Positions 9,266 to 17,397 are shown, counted from the stretch's first letter. The stretch is DNA of 64,000 bases from ZC4RG25 sp023428365 (GCA_050283925.1 JBNOAI010000010.1:204074-268073); one strand, 5' to 3'. The notes: generated by a model from the letters alone, not told the origin. Translations and numbers: made by a program.

Positions 9266-9448
9266 ATGGCGCACCCCTATCATCACGCCCTCTCTTCCGT
9301 GCGCCAATGGGGCGGTGTGCTCGAGGATTACATCGCACTGCATGCCTGGTTCGACGTTATCCGGACAATCAAGTTCTTTTCGAGCGCGATCGTTGATGGA
9401 CGGGCCGGTCACCAATTACTCCGTCACTTCTCCGAGATCGACCAGTAG
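9266..9448 (+). pseudogene. DUF6915-like gene, 5' part, interrupted by the recombinase element
   Basis: ATG 9266 has GGAG upstream and lies two bases after the previous stop. Residues 1-30 (M-A-H-P-Y-H-H-A-L-S ... L-H-A-W-F-D, ending at base 9355) match the start of the DUF6915 family. From 9356 the frame runs into the inserted element and ends at TAG 9446-9448 after 30 unrelated residues. The missing C-terminal part is intact 3.3 kb downstream, beginning at codon 12666. Joining 9266-9355 to 12666-12959 gives an uninterrupted protein of 127 residues. Confidence 0.85.
9356..9371 (+). repeat. Left terminal inverted repeat of the recombinase element
   Basis: GTTATCCGGACAATCA, 12 of 16 bases matching the reverse complement of the other end. 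It begins directly after the last DUF6915-like codon (GAC 9353-9355). Confidence 0.7.
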
Positions 9449-11446
9449 CTGCTCGATCCGTCGGGCAATGCTGCAATGCCGCTCGACTTCCCGCGGCCAA
9501 TCGCGCTCCCGCGCATCGTCGGCGAGACCGAGCTCCACCTTTCGCCTCTCGCGCAGCCGCGGCACGTAAGCCGGCGTCGTGACGAAGCGCGAGCAGCTCA
9601 AATAGAGATCGCACTCGCACGGCCCTTCGCTGGGAAGTCGCAGGCAGTGCCCGAGTTCGAGCTCGGTCTTGAAGAAGTTGCTGCGCAGCCAGTCGATCGC
9701 GGGGTCGTCAAGCGCGCCGGCCCGTATAGCGTCCGCGCCAGCGCCAGCGATAACGGCGCCCGGCTCGAGCACCGACCTGTAGTCGCGCAGGACCTCGGCA
9801 TCGCTGATCCGCGCATAGATCATCGACATGTGCGGGCTTTCATGTCCAAGCACGCTCATGATGGTATGGAGCTTGGCTCCACGCTCAGCAAGCTGAGTGC
9901 CCACCGTATGTCGAAACCGATGTGCGGTAACGGTCGCCCGCCCCGCAGCATCGACCAGGCCGGCTGCCGCGCAGGCGTCACGCAGCGCATAGTCGAAGAG
10001 ATAGAACGCCGACATCGGTCGACCACGACGAAAAAACAGGAAGCGGACATTGTCGCCGGTGCGATTGTCGAGCAGGGGCTGATCGATCGCCGCCTTGCGC
10101 AGAGCGATGATCGCACGAAGCGCGTCAGCAGCATCATCGTGCAGCGGCACGACCCGTTCCTTCAACGTCTTACCTGCAGGGACGCGCAGCCGGGCCGTTC
10201 CGTCCGGATAGGCATCGAGACAGTCGACTGGTAGCCGGCAGATCTCACCGCGGCGCGCACCGGACCAGCGGGCAATCAACAGCGCGGCACGCTGATAGGG
10301 GCACGGCAGTGCCGCGACCGCGCTCATCAACTTTGCCAATTCGTCGGTGGGAATATAGCGTGGGATGCGAGCTGGCATCTTCGGCATGTCGCGATGATCG
10401 AGCAACGGACGGGTAGGCATTTCCGGCCAACCCCAGGCAATCGCGTCGCGGAAGAACATGATGATCGCTGCGATCCGCGCTCGTCGCGCCGTCGCCGACA
10501 ACGATCGACCGGTCACCGCCCGAGCATTTTCGGCCATCGACGACACGAATCGAAGCGCGTGATCGCGTGTCAGATCGGAGAAACGCTTTACCTCAGGTGC
10601 CGCGGTCACAAGATGAGCCATGAAGTGCCGGAGCGACACGACCTGGTGATCGACGGTATGGTCGCTCAGCGTCAGTCGACGGATCGCGATCCAGCGATCT
10701 ATCGCTTCCTGCATGAGCGGTCGATCGGATGGTGGCGGATCGCGGCGCTTCTTGGGCAGCGTCGGATATTCGCCGAGCTGCCCACGATGATACAGCAGCA
10801 ACTGGAGCTGGCGAGCGTTGATGCGCCAGCAGCGCTTGAGTTCAATCGCGGAACGGGTGCAGAACCTGCCGACATCTTGTCGTTGATCGAACCTCTCAAT
10901 CGCATCGAGGAGTTCGGCTATGTGTTCGTATCGGACGTCATTGACCGATGACAAACCGTTATGGAGCGCGATCCGCGACATCGCCCAAGACGTGCTCGCT
11001 GCCACACTTCCCGGCTGGTAGCCGTACTGGGTGCCTTGTCGGACGAGCTCTGCTACACCGAGATCGACTCCAAGAGCTTCGGCGACCGGAGCAACACAGA
11101 GATCGCCAACGGTAAGCAGCCAGTCGTAGTCAAGCCGCAACCGTCCGGTCAGCGTCAGATAAAACAGGTACGACCGCGCCCGATAAGATGCCGAGAAGCT
11201 GGGCCGCTTCTGCGTCTCGCCGAACAATCGCCCGATCCGCTCATCGAACGGCGCGTCAAACCAGTCCTCGACCCTTGGCCATCGTTCGACAAAAGCGCGA
11301 CGATAGCGACGCCGCATCGTACGAAAACCCTGGGTCACCGGCAGGCCTGCAAGGAATGTGACATACTCGGCGTCATCGCAGTGGCTGAAAGCAACACCAC
11401 ACGTCGGGCTCGCCGCGCGATCGAACGATCCCCGCTCTATGCTCAC
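9416..11446 (-). CDS. tnpB: Large tyrosine recombinase, TnpB-like
   Basis: 676 residues from GTG 11446, chosen because it overlaps the upstream recombinase stop in a GTGA (11443-11446). The catalytic domain lies around residues 390-590: first arginine in S-G-A-R-R-G-E, the H-R-F-R-H box, the histidine in V-L-G-H-E-S, and the nucleophile tyrosine in M-S-M-I-Y-A-R. The N-terminal 270 residues are a long non-catalytic extension, and a cysteine-bearing tail (C-E-C-D-L-Y-L-S-C) follows the catalytic core. Length and pairing with a shorter recombinase match TnpB of Tn554 (about 630 residues). All residues needed for strand exchange are present, so the protein should be active. Confidence 0.88.
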   Translation of the reverse strand: MSIERGSFDRAASPTCGVAFSHCDDAEYVTFLAGLPVTQGFRTMRRRYRRAFVERWPRVEDWFDAPFDERIGRLFGETQKRPSFSASYRARSYLFYLTLTGRLRLDYDWLLTVGDLCVAPVAEALGVDLGVAELVRQGTQYGYQPGSVAASTSWAMSRIALHNGLSSVNDVRYEHIAELLDAIERFDQRQDVGRFCTRSAIELKRCWRINARQLQLLLYHRGQLGEYPTLPKKRRDPPPSDRPLMQEAIDRWIAIRRLTLSDHTVDHQVVSLRHFMAHLVTAAPEVKRFSDLTRDHALRFVSSMAENARAVTGRSLSATARRARIAAIIMFFRDAIAWGWPEMPTRPLLDHRDMPKMPARIPRYIPTDELAKLMSAVAALPCPYQRAALLIARWSGARRGEICRLPVDCLDAYPDGTARLRVPAGKTLKERVVPLHDDAADALRAIIALRKAAIDQPLLDNRTGDNVRFLFFRRGRPMSAFYLFDYALRDACAAAGLVDAAGRATVTAHRFRHTVGTQLAERGAKLHTIMSVLGHESPHMSMIYARISDAEVLRDYRSVLEPGAVIAGAGADAIRAGALDDPAIDWLRSNFFKTELELGHCLRLPSEGPCECDLYLSCSRFVTTPAYVPRLRERRKVELGLADDARERDWPREVERHCSIARRIEQLLVDLGEVTE

Positions 11447-12594
11447 TTGACGTCTTCCTCGTCGAGCCCGACCGCCCGGCGATACTCCGCGACTACGCTG
11501 GCGTCCGAAACGCGCGTGTACAGGCGGGTCGCCTCGACGCTTGCATGACCGAGGCGCTTCTGGAGTGTCAGCTCGCGCATGCCCGCCTCCCACATTCGGG
11601 TAGCGTGCGTGTGACGCAGCGCGTGAGGTGTGACCCAGGGCGCCCGGAATCCCGCTCGCTCGCAGGCCCGCGCGAACATCCGAACGAGGGCAGCATAAGA
11701 CAATGGATCGGCGCGTCGAGCGCCGCGACCGCCAACGAGGAAAAGGATCGGCGAGTTCGTCTCGTGCGGCCGCTCGTGCATGACGTACGCACTAACCGCT
11801 TCCAGCGTGACCGCCTCGTGCACATCGACTATCCGCTCGGTACGCGACTTTGATCGCACACCGCGTGGGTGATCATCGCGGCAACGCACCGTTATACGTC
11901 GCCGGCCGTAAGCAATGTCCGTTAGATGAAGGCCAAGGACCTCACCTGGACGCAGCCCGCCGTCAAGCATCAGGCGTACGATAGCCAGATCACGCCGGCT
12001 CCGAAGCTGCTGCAGCAGCTTGGTGATCTGTCCCGGATCGAGCGGTCGCGGCAACCGACGCGCCGTTCGGACCCGCAATGCTTTCGCTGATGGCAAGCGT
12101 GGCGCGATGCCCGTCAGGAACGGCCGATGCCGATCCGATGCCATCATGATGCTGCGCTCGGTAACGCGCGCGATCGGATTTATGCCATCGCGGCGGCCGC
12201 ACAAAATTGCCCAGTCGTAGAATGCGGAAATGGCAGCGAGCGCCCGGTTGATGGTTCTAGGCGACAGCATCGGCATAGGTGACGGCTCGCCCTTCGAGGT
12301 CGCAAGCACCGGTCCGGCTACCACACCTCGGCGAGAGGATCGTAGTGCACGAAGAAAGGCGAGCAGTTCCGGTGCGCGCTCCGCTGTCAGTCGATCCCAG
12401 GTGAGATCCGATGCCGAGAAGAACCGCCAGAGATGCGCGAGATCATAGGCGTAGGCAAGCACCGTGTTCGGAGAGCAGCCGCGCAAAGAAACATAGGCGA
12501 GGAACTCGGTCGCGATCTCGATCGGGGCGCCCTGGGCGTCGACCAGCAGCGCCGGAACATCGCTTGCGCCGCTGCGTCGCCTGACGAACGCCAT
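11443..12594 (-). CDS. tnpA: Tyrosine recombinase, TnpA-like
   Basis: 383 residues from ATG 12594. An N-terminal SAM-like core-binding domain (about 25-160, with L-R-G-C-S-P-N-T-V-L-A-Y-A-Y-D-L) precedes the catalytic domain. The latter shows G-G-L-R-P-G-E-V-L-G-L (first Arg), H-A-L-R-H-T-H-A-T (His-x-x-Arg), L-G-H-A-S and the tyrosine in T-R-L-Y-T-R-V. The size equals that of Tn554 TnpA (361 residues). It is transcribed from the right end of the element, so its promoter must lie in the 66 bases 12595-12660 or in flanking DNA. The 4-base overlap with tnpB implies coupled translation. Confidence 0.9.
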   Translation of the reverse strand: MAFVRRRSGASDVPALLVDAQGAPIEIATEFLAYVSLRGCSPNTVLAYAYDLAHLWRFFSASDLTWDRLTAERAPELLAFLRALRSSRRGVVAGPVLATSKGEPSPMPMLSPRTINRALAAISAFYDWAILCGRRDGINPIARVTERSIMMASDRHRPFLTGIAPRLPSAKALRVRTARRLPRPLDPGQITKLLQQLRSRRDLAIVRLMLDGGLRPGEVLGLHLTDIAYGRRRITVRCRDDHPRGVRSKSRTERIVDVHEAVTLEAVSAYVMHERPHETNSPILFLVGGRGARRADPLSYAALVRMFARACERAGFRAPWVTPHALRHTHATRMWEAGMRELTLQKRLGHASVEATRLYTRVSDASVVAEYRRAVGLDEEDVK

Positions 12595-12630
12595 CGCTCA
12601 CCTCGTTGATCTGAATCGAACCATCGTAGC

Positions 12631-12636
12631 AGGAGG
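12631..12636 (+). promoter_or_regulatory. Strong ribosome site inside the element's right end, reading outward
   Basis: A perfect AGGAGG lies 8 bases before ATG 12645. Both the site and the start codon belong to the inserted element, not to the target gene, yet the frame they open runs straight into the 3' part of the DUF6915-like gene. Confidence 0.65.
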
Positions 12637-12644
12637 ACCCACTG

Positions 12645-12959
12645 ATGACTGTCCACATAATCGATGAATCCAAGCAGATCATCGCCGATTATCGCCATCG
12701 CGCGCTGCGCCATCATGCCGAAGGGATCTTCATGCTCGAAAAGATCTTTGGCACAACGATCACACTCTCGACCGGGCGCGTCATTCCCACACGGTGGGTT
12801 GGCGAACAGCATGTCCGAGAGGACCTCGGCCGCATCCCGTCATTTGTCGACTGGGTTCGCGCCATTCGTCCGGAGCCGTGGATGGGTCGTGCTCAGCCGC
12901 TGCACAATCTCGATCCCGTCGATCTGTTGGCGGCAAAATCCGAGCCGGAGGCTGCCTGA
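12645..12959 (+). CDS. DUF6915-like C-terminal part, restarted from the element end
   Basis: 104 residues. The first 7 come from the element's terminus; from codon 12666 (E-S-K-Q-I-I-A-D-Y-R-H-R-A-L-R-H-H-A-E-G) onward it is the DUF6915 body, including V-I-P-T-R-W-V-G-E-Q-H-V-R-E-D-L-G-R and the W-M-G-R motif. The family normally starts with M-A-H-P-Y-H-H, now stranded at 9266. A perfect AGGAGG before ATG 12645 should allow translation, so this may be a working shortened protein instead of a dead fragment. Function of the family is unknown. The next small gene starts one base after its stop. Confidence 0.75.
   Translation: MTVHIIDESKQIIADYRHRALRHHAEGIFMLEKIFGTTITLSTGRVIPTRWVGEQHVREDLGRIPSFVDWVRAIRPEPWMGRAQPLHNLDPVDLLAAKSEPEAA
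12646..12661 (-). repeat. Right terminal inverted repeat of the recombinase element
   Basis: Read on the minus strand this is ATTATGTGGACAGTCA, matching the left end at 12 of 16 positions, with TTAT, GGACA and TCA conserved. It abuts the codons that resume the DUF6915-like frame. Confidence 0.7.
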
Positions 12960-12960
12960 G

Positions 12961-13155
12961 ATGTACGGCACCTATCTCCGCCTCAATGTCACGGCGTTCG
13001 CCAACAACATCACCGTGATCCGAGCAGCGCGGCGCAAGCTTGCACGCTCAGCCCGGCGTGATCCAGCGCAGCGCGACGGGCGCAAGCGCTTCTATCGGGC
13101 GATGCTCGCACATCACGCCAAGTCTCAGCAGCTCGTCATCACGTTTCGGCTGTGA
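12961..13155 (+). CDS. Small basic hypothetical protein
   Basis: 64 residues starting at ATG 12961, with GGAGG (12947-12951) 9 bases upstream. It follows the DUF6915-like stop by one base and so belongs to the same operon. It is strongly basic (A-R-R-K-L-A-R-S-A-R-R, about 22-32), which suggests nucleic-acid binding, but no domain is recognised. Confidence 0.55.
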   Translation: MYGTYLRLNVTAFANNITVIRAARRKLARSARRDPAQRDGRKRFYRAMLAHHAKSQQLVITFRL

Positions 13156-13487
13156 GCATCGACCTCTCACTGATTTCTATGCGACCGAAACGCACTATCT
13201 CCGCCCGTCCGCCACCCGTGGTCCACGGCGACTAGCGCATCCCGCCCCCTTCCATTGCCGGGGCCATCCCCATTCCCAGCCGCCCCATGACGCCTATCGC
13301 GTCGCCGTCCGACCGGCGTAACGACGCCTGCTGCAAGCGCTGCGAGAACATAACCTCCACCAGCCGGCTTAAAGCCGGCGGTGTCGCTAATGTTTCGGTC
13401 GCTTGCAGCTCGGACCCGGCGCGCCGCGATCGCGGCGGTCATCGGCCGGAAATGGGTCCGACCGACAAACAGCAAGGAGACCCCGCT
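13156..13487. other. Non-coding stretch with a palindrome
   Basis: 332 bases without a supported gene. GCCGGCTT and AAGCCGGC (13363-13379) form a perfect palindrome around one central A. AAGGAG at 13474-13479 is the ribosome site of the next gene. Confidence 0.4.
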
Positions 13488-13694
13488 ATGAGCCCACACC
13501 GTCAAAACCACCGCCAGACCAATCAACCGGATGACTATGCCGTTCGCCTCTGGGCATTCGAAACCGGCGATACCGCGCTCGACACCGAGTCCGCCACCGA
13601 TCACATCCCTCTTGCCGGAAGCCGTTTCCTCGATGATGCACTCGACTTCATCGACGAAGGCTACACCATCTTCGACAAAGACCTGATCCTGTAA
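13488..13694 (+). CDS. Small conserved hypothetical protein
   Basis: 68 residues from ATG 13488, selected over an upstream ATG at 13287 because AAGGAG lies 8 bases before it and only this part reads as protein. The acidic body includes Y-A-V-R-L-W-A-F-E-T-G-D and F-L-D-D-A-L-D-F-I-D-E-G-Y. It is the last gene before the mobilization region. Function unknown. Confidence 0.6.
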   Translation: MSPHRQNHRQTNQPDDYAVRLWAFETGDTALDTESATDHIPLAGSRFLDDALDFIDEGYTIFDKDLIL

Positions 13695-13961
13695 CACCAA
13701 GCGCCGCCCGCTTCAGAGCGTGGCGGCGCTTGTCGTATTTTCTTGCCCTCTAGCACTAGCGCTATCGCCGTCCAGGACGGCGCTTCCCACCGACAGCGAT
13801 CCTTCCAACAATCCAATCCCTTGTTCTCCTAGCGCTCGCGCTTTGCAGCGAGCAGCGCGCGGCCGGATTTCATCCTCAGTGTCCGGCACATCACTAGCCC
13901 TAGCTTTCCGTGTAACCATCACAGCCATCAATGGCTGTTTCGTCCGTGCGCTGCTCGCTGT

Positions 13962-14005
13962 GGCCCGGCGCGGCCACCTTTTAGAGGGGCCGCGCCGGGC
14001 CTTTT
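13962..14005 (+). terminator. Rho-independent terminator
   Basis: GGCCCGGCGCGGCC (13962-13975) pairs over 14 bp without mismatch with GGCCGCGCCGGGCC (13988-14001). A 12-base loop separates the arms and TTTT follows. It closes the small-gene cluster and insulates it from the mobilization genes. Confidence 0.8.
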
Positions 14006-14149
14006 GACACTGGTGAGGAGCGCTGCTGCGAACCAGTGTCGGTGCACAGACGATCTTTCGGCTGTGCACCCATCCCGGCGCCCAATTTTCAGAACGTGAC
14101 GTGAACACAATAGCAACCAACCGTGGACAAATGAGCCGTTCTTATGGTA

Positions 14150-14245
14150 TCAACCTCGGGCGTAGGGGTAGCCAGATATGTTTCGGTAATCCCGAAACGT
14201 CTGGCCAGGGACTAAGGGGGCGCTATCGCCCGCCCCCTTCCCTGG
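14150..14245 (+). other. oriT: Candidate origin of transfer (oriT)
   Basis: Two stem-loops lie just upstream of mobC and the relaxase, where oriT is expected. The first has an inner 7-bp stem GTTTCGG/CCGAAAC (14180-14186, 14192-14198; loop TAATC) flanked by CCAGA/TCTGG (14172-14176, 14200-14204). Ten bases later TAAGGGGGCG opens a second 9-bp stem, AAGGGGGCG/CGCCCCCTT (14214-14222, 14231-14239). An inverted repeat followed at this distance by TAAG and a G/C-rich run resembles the layout of IncQ/Ti-type (MOBQ) nic regions. The surrounding interval 13695-14325 holds no gene. A further perfect palindrome lies at 13766-13782. The nick position is inferred, not seen. Confidence 0.5.
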
Positions 14246-14325
14246 AACCCGAGACCCCAGCTCTATCCCGCAGCCGTCCTTACGGCCGGCGCGGGCCATG
14301 CATCACACGTTGACACGAGTTTGGT

Positions 14326-15057
14326 ATGCGTCGAGTCCGTCCCCTTCGTGGAAGTCACGACGGTTCACCCCGAGATCAACGTGGTGCAACCGTCGCGCCG
14401 CTATCTGACCCTTGGCAGGCCCTGGTTGAACCGGGTCATGCGCCTCAGCTTGCGTCGCCGGCCGCGGAGGGCCGCAAGCCGTCGCGTCGCTACACCGGCC
14501 GGCCCCCGGCCCCACCGGGCGCGGCCCGCACATCAGCGCTCACGGTCAAGGTATCCGATCAGGACCGCCATCGCATCGAACAGCGCGCTCTCAAGGCCGG
14601 GCTTGGCGTCAGCACCTACGTTCGCGAGGCGGCTCTCAAGGCCCGTGTCGTGCCCAGCCGTCACAGCCAGAGCCTGAGCCTTGCCGAAATTGCGCAGATC
14701 ACTCAGCTCAATGAAGTTGCCGTCACGATTGCCCGCGAAGCTAATCGCCTGAACCGGCCCTCCGCCCTGTCGCCGGAAGTAAAAGAGGCCTTCGACAAGC
14801 TCTCTGGCCTGATCGACATGATGACTGATCAGGTTGCCGCCCGCGATCGCGCCGATGCGCTCCGTCAGCGCATGATCGCCGAGCTCAATCACATCGGTCG
14901 CAATCTCAATCAGATCACGCGCGGCGTGAATGCCATCGCCCGCCGGCGCGGCACCCTCGATGAAGCCCTGCCGCCCTACACGCGCGCCGTGCTTGCCGAC
15001 ATCGCCGACCTGATTTCCCGCCTGCCGCTCGACACAAGCCCCGAGGTAGAGCCATGA
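14326..15057 (+). CDS. mobC: MobC-like relaxosome accessory protein
   Basis: 243 residues from ATG 14326; the start is uncertain because no clear ribosome site precedes it, and the first 65 residues are low-complexity and proline/arginine rich. From about residue 70 comes a ribbon-helix-helix-like part (L-T-V-K-V-S-D-Q-D-R-H-R-I-E-Q-R-A). The MobC signature L-N-H-I-G-R-N-L-N-Q-I-T-R-G-V-N appears at about 186. MobC proteins bind oriT and help the relaxase open the strands. The stop overlaps the relaxase ATG (15054-15057), indicating coupled synthesis. Confidence 0.8.
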   Translation: MRRVRPLRGSHDGSPRDQRGATVAPLSDPWQALVEPGHAPQLASPAAEGRKPSRRYTGRPPAPPGAARTSALTVKVSDQDRHRIEQRALKAGLGVSTYVREAALKARVVPSRHSQSLSLAEIAQITQLNEVAVTIAREANRLNRPSALSPEVKEAFDKLSGLIDMMTDQVAARDRADALRQRMIAELNHIGRNLNQITRGVNAIARRRGTLDEALPPYTRAVLADIADLISRLPLDTSPEVEP

Positions 15058-16355
15058 TCCCGCGCGTCTCCAAGCCCGGCCGTTCCTTCAAAGGCGCGAT
15101 GCTCTACTTCGCTCACGACTCCGGCAAGAAGCAAACGCGCGAGCGCGTCGGCTTTGTCGCGTTCGTCAACCTGCCGATCGTTCCCTCCGACGACAGCGCA
15201 CGCGATCTGGAGCGCGCCGGTGCTATCATGGCCTGGACGGCCATCCATCAGGACGACATCAAACGCCTGCACCACCATCAAACATCGCCCGGAACGCCGT
15301 ACCGCTCACAAGGCTGCAAGCTCGCCAATCCGGTCTACACCTACTCCTTGCGCTTCGCGCCTGATGATGCTCATCGTGTCGACAGCGCGCTGCTCAGGAA
15401 GGCCGCGCACGGTTCGCTGAAGGCACTTGGGATGGAGAGCTGCCAGGCCGCCATCGTGCAACATAACGATAGCATCCCTCCGCATGTCCACATCATCGTC
15501 TGCCTTGTCGATCCGAAAACCGGACGCACGGTGTCGCGCTCGCGTGACTTCTTCAAGTTGTCCAAGTTTGCGCAGACGTTTTCCCGTGAGCATGATCTGA
15601 CGATCATTCCCGAACGCGAGCGCAACAACGAACGCCGGGCACGCGGTGAGATCGTCAAGCATGTTGCCGTGCCGCGGCCGGATTGGGAGCTCATGCGTGG
15701 CTACCGCAACAAGTCCCGCACCAAGGTCGAGCGTGAACGTACGGCGCAACAAGAGGCTGACCGCAAGCAACTTTCCGAGCGACAGCGCCTTGCCATTGAC
15801 CGCTTCAAACAGCACCTGATGATCACTTATGGCAACGATCGCACGCGTCTTGATCGCGACATGCAGGCCCTAAGGCAGCGCATGAGCCGCACAGGCGTGT
15901 TTGCCAACGCCACCCGCTTCTTCAATCGTGTGATCGGCCGTGACCGGGAGATCATCGCCGCATTGCAAAAGATGCAGAAGACCCGGGATGGTATCGACAA
16001 TCGCATCGCCGAACTCAGGGTTCCCTTCGCCCGTCAGCTCAAAGACGATCGCACGCGACTTGCCAATCGTCATGCGGCGCAGCTATTGCGCGACGAACAG
16101 TATTTTGAAGCGCGCGAGGCGTCTCGCAGTGAGGGCGATGCGCACGCTGCCCGTATTCGCCGCGCCACCTTTGCCGACATCGCCCGGATCCAGCAGACAG
16201 AGGTTCAAGAACAGCTCGATGCCGCGCCTGAAGCTTATGTCGACGACACCTCCTTCTCTCCTACCAGGACGGACACCAAGCCGTCGCGCAAGAAATGGTC
16301 GCGCGCCACGGGACGCAACCCGAACCGTCAGCGGCGGCCTAGGCATCGATACTAG
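15054..16355 (+). CDS. Relaxase / mobilization nuclease
   Basis: 433 residues. The N-terminal 200 residues form a MobA/VirD2-type relaxase domain. The metal-binding histidines are visible in H-N-D-S-I-P-P-H-V-H-I-I-V at about residue 138, and catalytic tyrosine candidates lie in the first 40 residues (M-L-Y-F) and near 84 (Y-R-S). The C-terminal half is highly charged and helical (about 200-345), fitting DNA and coupling-protein contacts. Together with mobC and the hairpins upstream it makes this element mobilizable. No type IV secretion or coupling-protein genes are visible, so transfer would rely on genes outside the window or on a helper. Confidence 0.85.
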   Translation: MIPRVSKPGRSFKGAMLYFAHDSGKKQTRERVGFVAFVNLPIVPSDDSARDLERAGAIMAWTAIHQDDIKRLHHHQTSPGTPYRSQGCKLANPVYTYSLRFAPDDAHRVDSALLRKAAHGSLKALGMESCQAAIVQHNDSIPPHVHIIVCLVDPKTGRTVSRSRDFFKLSKFAQTFSREHDLTIIPERERNNERRARGEIVKHVAVPRPDWELMRGYRNKSRTKVERERTAQQEADRKQLSERQRLAIDRFKQHLMITYGNDRTRLDRDMQALRQRMSRTGVFANATRFFNRVIGRDREIIAALQKMQKTRDGIDNRIAELRVPFARQLKDDRTRLANRHAAQLLRDEQYFEAREASRSEGDAHAARIRRATFADIARIQQTEVQEQLDAAPEAYVDDTSFSPTRTDTKPSRKKWSRATGRNPNRQRRPRHRY

Positions 16356-16462
16356 GATTGTAGCCCATCAGAGAAAGTACGATGTATTCGGTAGCCAAAC
16401 TGCCCTGTCGGAGAATGACCAACACGGCAGAATGATCAGCGCCAATTGCAGGAATGGCCATC

Positions 16463-16639
16463 ATGGCAGACGATAAGACGCGCGATCAGAAGATCGACAT
16501 CCTCCGCGACCGCTTTGAAAGTTTTCGAGCCGCCACGCGCGACATTGAGTGGCAGCACAATCGCAAACAGGAAAACAATCAGCACGATCACCGCGAGCGG
16601 CGGAATGGACCTGCGCGCCGACCTCGCCTCAAATATTGA
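16463..16639 (+). CDS. Possible small hydrophilic protein after the relaxase
   Basis: 58 residues from ATG 16463 with AGGA about 10 bases upstream; ATG 16454 is an alternative. It is very rich in charged residues and Gln/Asn, with no hydrophobic core. Position directly after the relaxase suggests a mobilization accessory gene, but it may be chance. Confidence 0.35.
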   Translation: MADDKTRDQKIDILRDRFESFRAATRDIEWQHNRKQENNQHDHRERRNGPARRPRLKY

Positions 16640-16707
16640 CTCTGCATCGGAACCGACTACGCCCCCTTATGAGGCGGCGCTGCCGGGCGATGCAGACGTC
16701 CATACCG

Positions 16708-17397
16708 TTAATCCACTGCTGTGCTCGCCGACGGCATGTATATTTGTGCGAAGCTTTCCCGGATCGACGCATTGATCTGGTCTAGCCGCCGATCAATATG
16801 CTTCTGGAGCACCCTCGCTGCTTCATCAGCATCGCGCTCCCTCACTGCTAATAGAATGGCGCGATGCTCAATCTGAGTGCTACTGCGATTATCGCGATCG
16901 ATGTCGGTCCAACGCACGAAGCGGATACGCGCATTGACGTTCTGGAGGACGCGCAGCATCTCCTTGTTGGCTGACATCGCCATCAAGCGCTCATGGAACG
17001 TCTCGTCAAGATCGACGAGTTCCCGTGATGTTCGATCGCCGGGCTCAGGGCCGGTAGCCTCGAGAAAAGCGAGTAGCGCGTCGATATCCTCGACCTTGGC
17101 GCGCTTGACCGCGAAACGGACGGCCGCAACCTCGATCGATTTCCGCAGCTCGTACAGATCGAAAATCTCGCGGGCATCGATCGCACGGCAGAAAAAGCCC
17201 TTTCCAGGCTCGAAGCGCAGAAATCCCTCCGTCTTCAACCGATTCAGGGCTTCGCGAAGGGGCGTCCTGCTCACGCCGAGCCGTTTAGCAAAATCGCCTT
17301 CATTGATGCGTTCAGCCGGCTTCAACTCAAAGCTAACCGTCATGGCTTTGAGTTGTCCGTAGACCCTATCGACGATGCTGTCCGAATCTTTTTCCAC
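16708..17397 (-). CDS. GntR/FCD-family transcriptional regulator
   Basis: 229 residues. The N-terminal winged helix shows R-I-N-E-G-D-F-A-K-R-L-G-V-S-R-T-P-L-R-E-A-L (about 30-52), the hallmark of GntR proteins. The C-terminal FCD ligand domain follows (F-D-L-Y-E-L-R-K-S-I-E near 80, D-E-T-F-H-E near 130, H-R-A-I-L-L-A-V near 177), with the D/H residues that usually bind a metal. FCD regulators respond to amino acids, hydroxy acids or related carboxylates. Its gene lies behind ridA and divergent from the dehydrogenase/importer operon, which it probably controls from the 17890-18287 gap. Confidence 0.92.
   Translation of the reverse strand: MEKDSDSIVDRVYGQLKAMTVSFELKPAERINEGDFAKRLGVSRTPLREALNRLKTEGFLRFEPGKGFFCRAIDAREIFDLYELRKSIEVAAVRFAVKRAKVEDIDALLAFLEATGPEPGDRTSRELVDLDETFHERLMAMSANKEMLRVLQNVNARIRFVRWTDIDRDNRSSTQIEHRAILLAVRERDADEAARVLQKHIDRRLDQINASIRESFAQIYMPSASTAVD

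Larger units (their letters stand above)
9356..12660 (-). mobile_element. Tn554-like two-recombinase element
   Basis: About 3.3 kb containing only two overlapping tyrosine-recombinase genes on the minus strand. Its ends are set by two independent signs. First, the flanks reassemble one DUF6915-like frame. Second, the termini carry an imperfect inverted repeat, GTTATCCGGACAATCA at 9356-9371 against ATTATGTGGACAGTCA read on the minus strand from 12661 (12 of 16 identical). There is no DDE transposase and no target duplication beyond a shared CGA at the junctions, as expected for tyrosine-recombinase insertion. Tn554 encodes TnpA, TnpB and TnpC; here no room remains for a TnpC (only 60 bases follow tnpB). 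The exact crossover base is uncertain by a few positions. Confidence 0.85.

Noticed and set aside
9476..11548. Long + strand frames opposite the recombinase genes
   Set aside because: They are antisense to two proteins with complete catalytic motifs and show no family pattern or ribosome sites.
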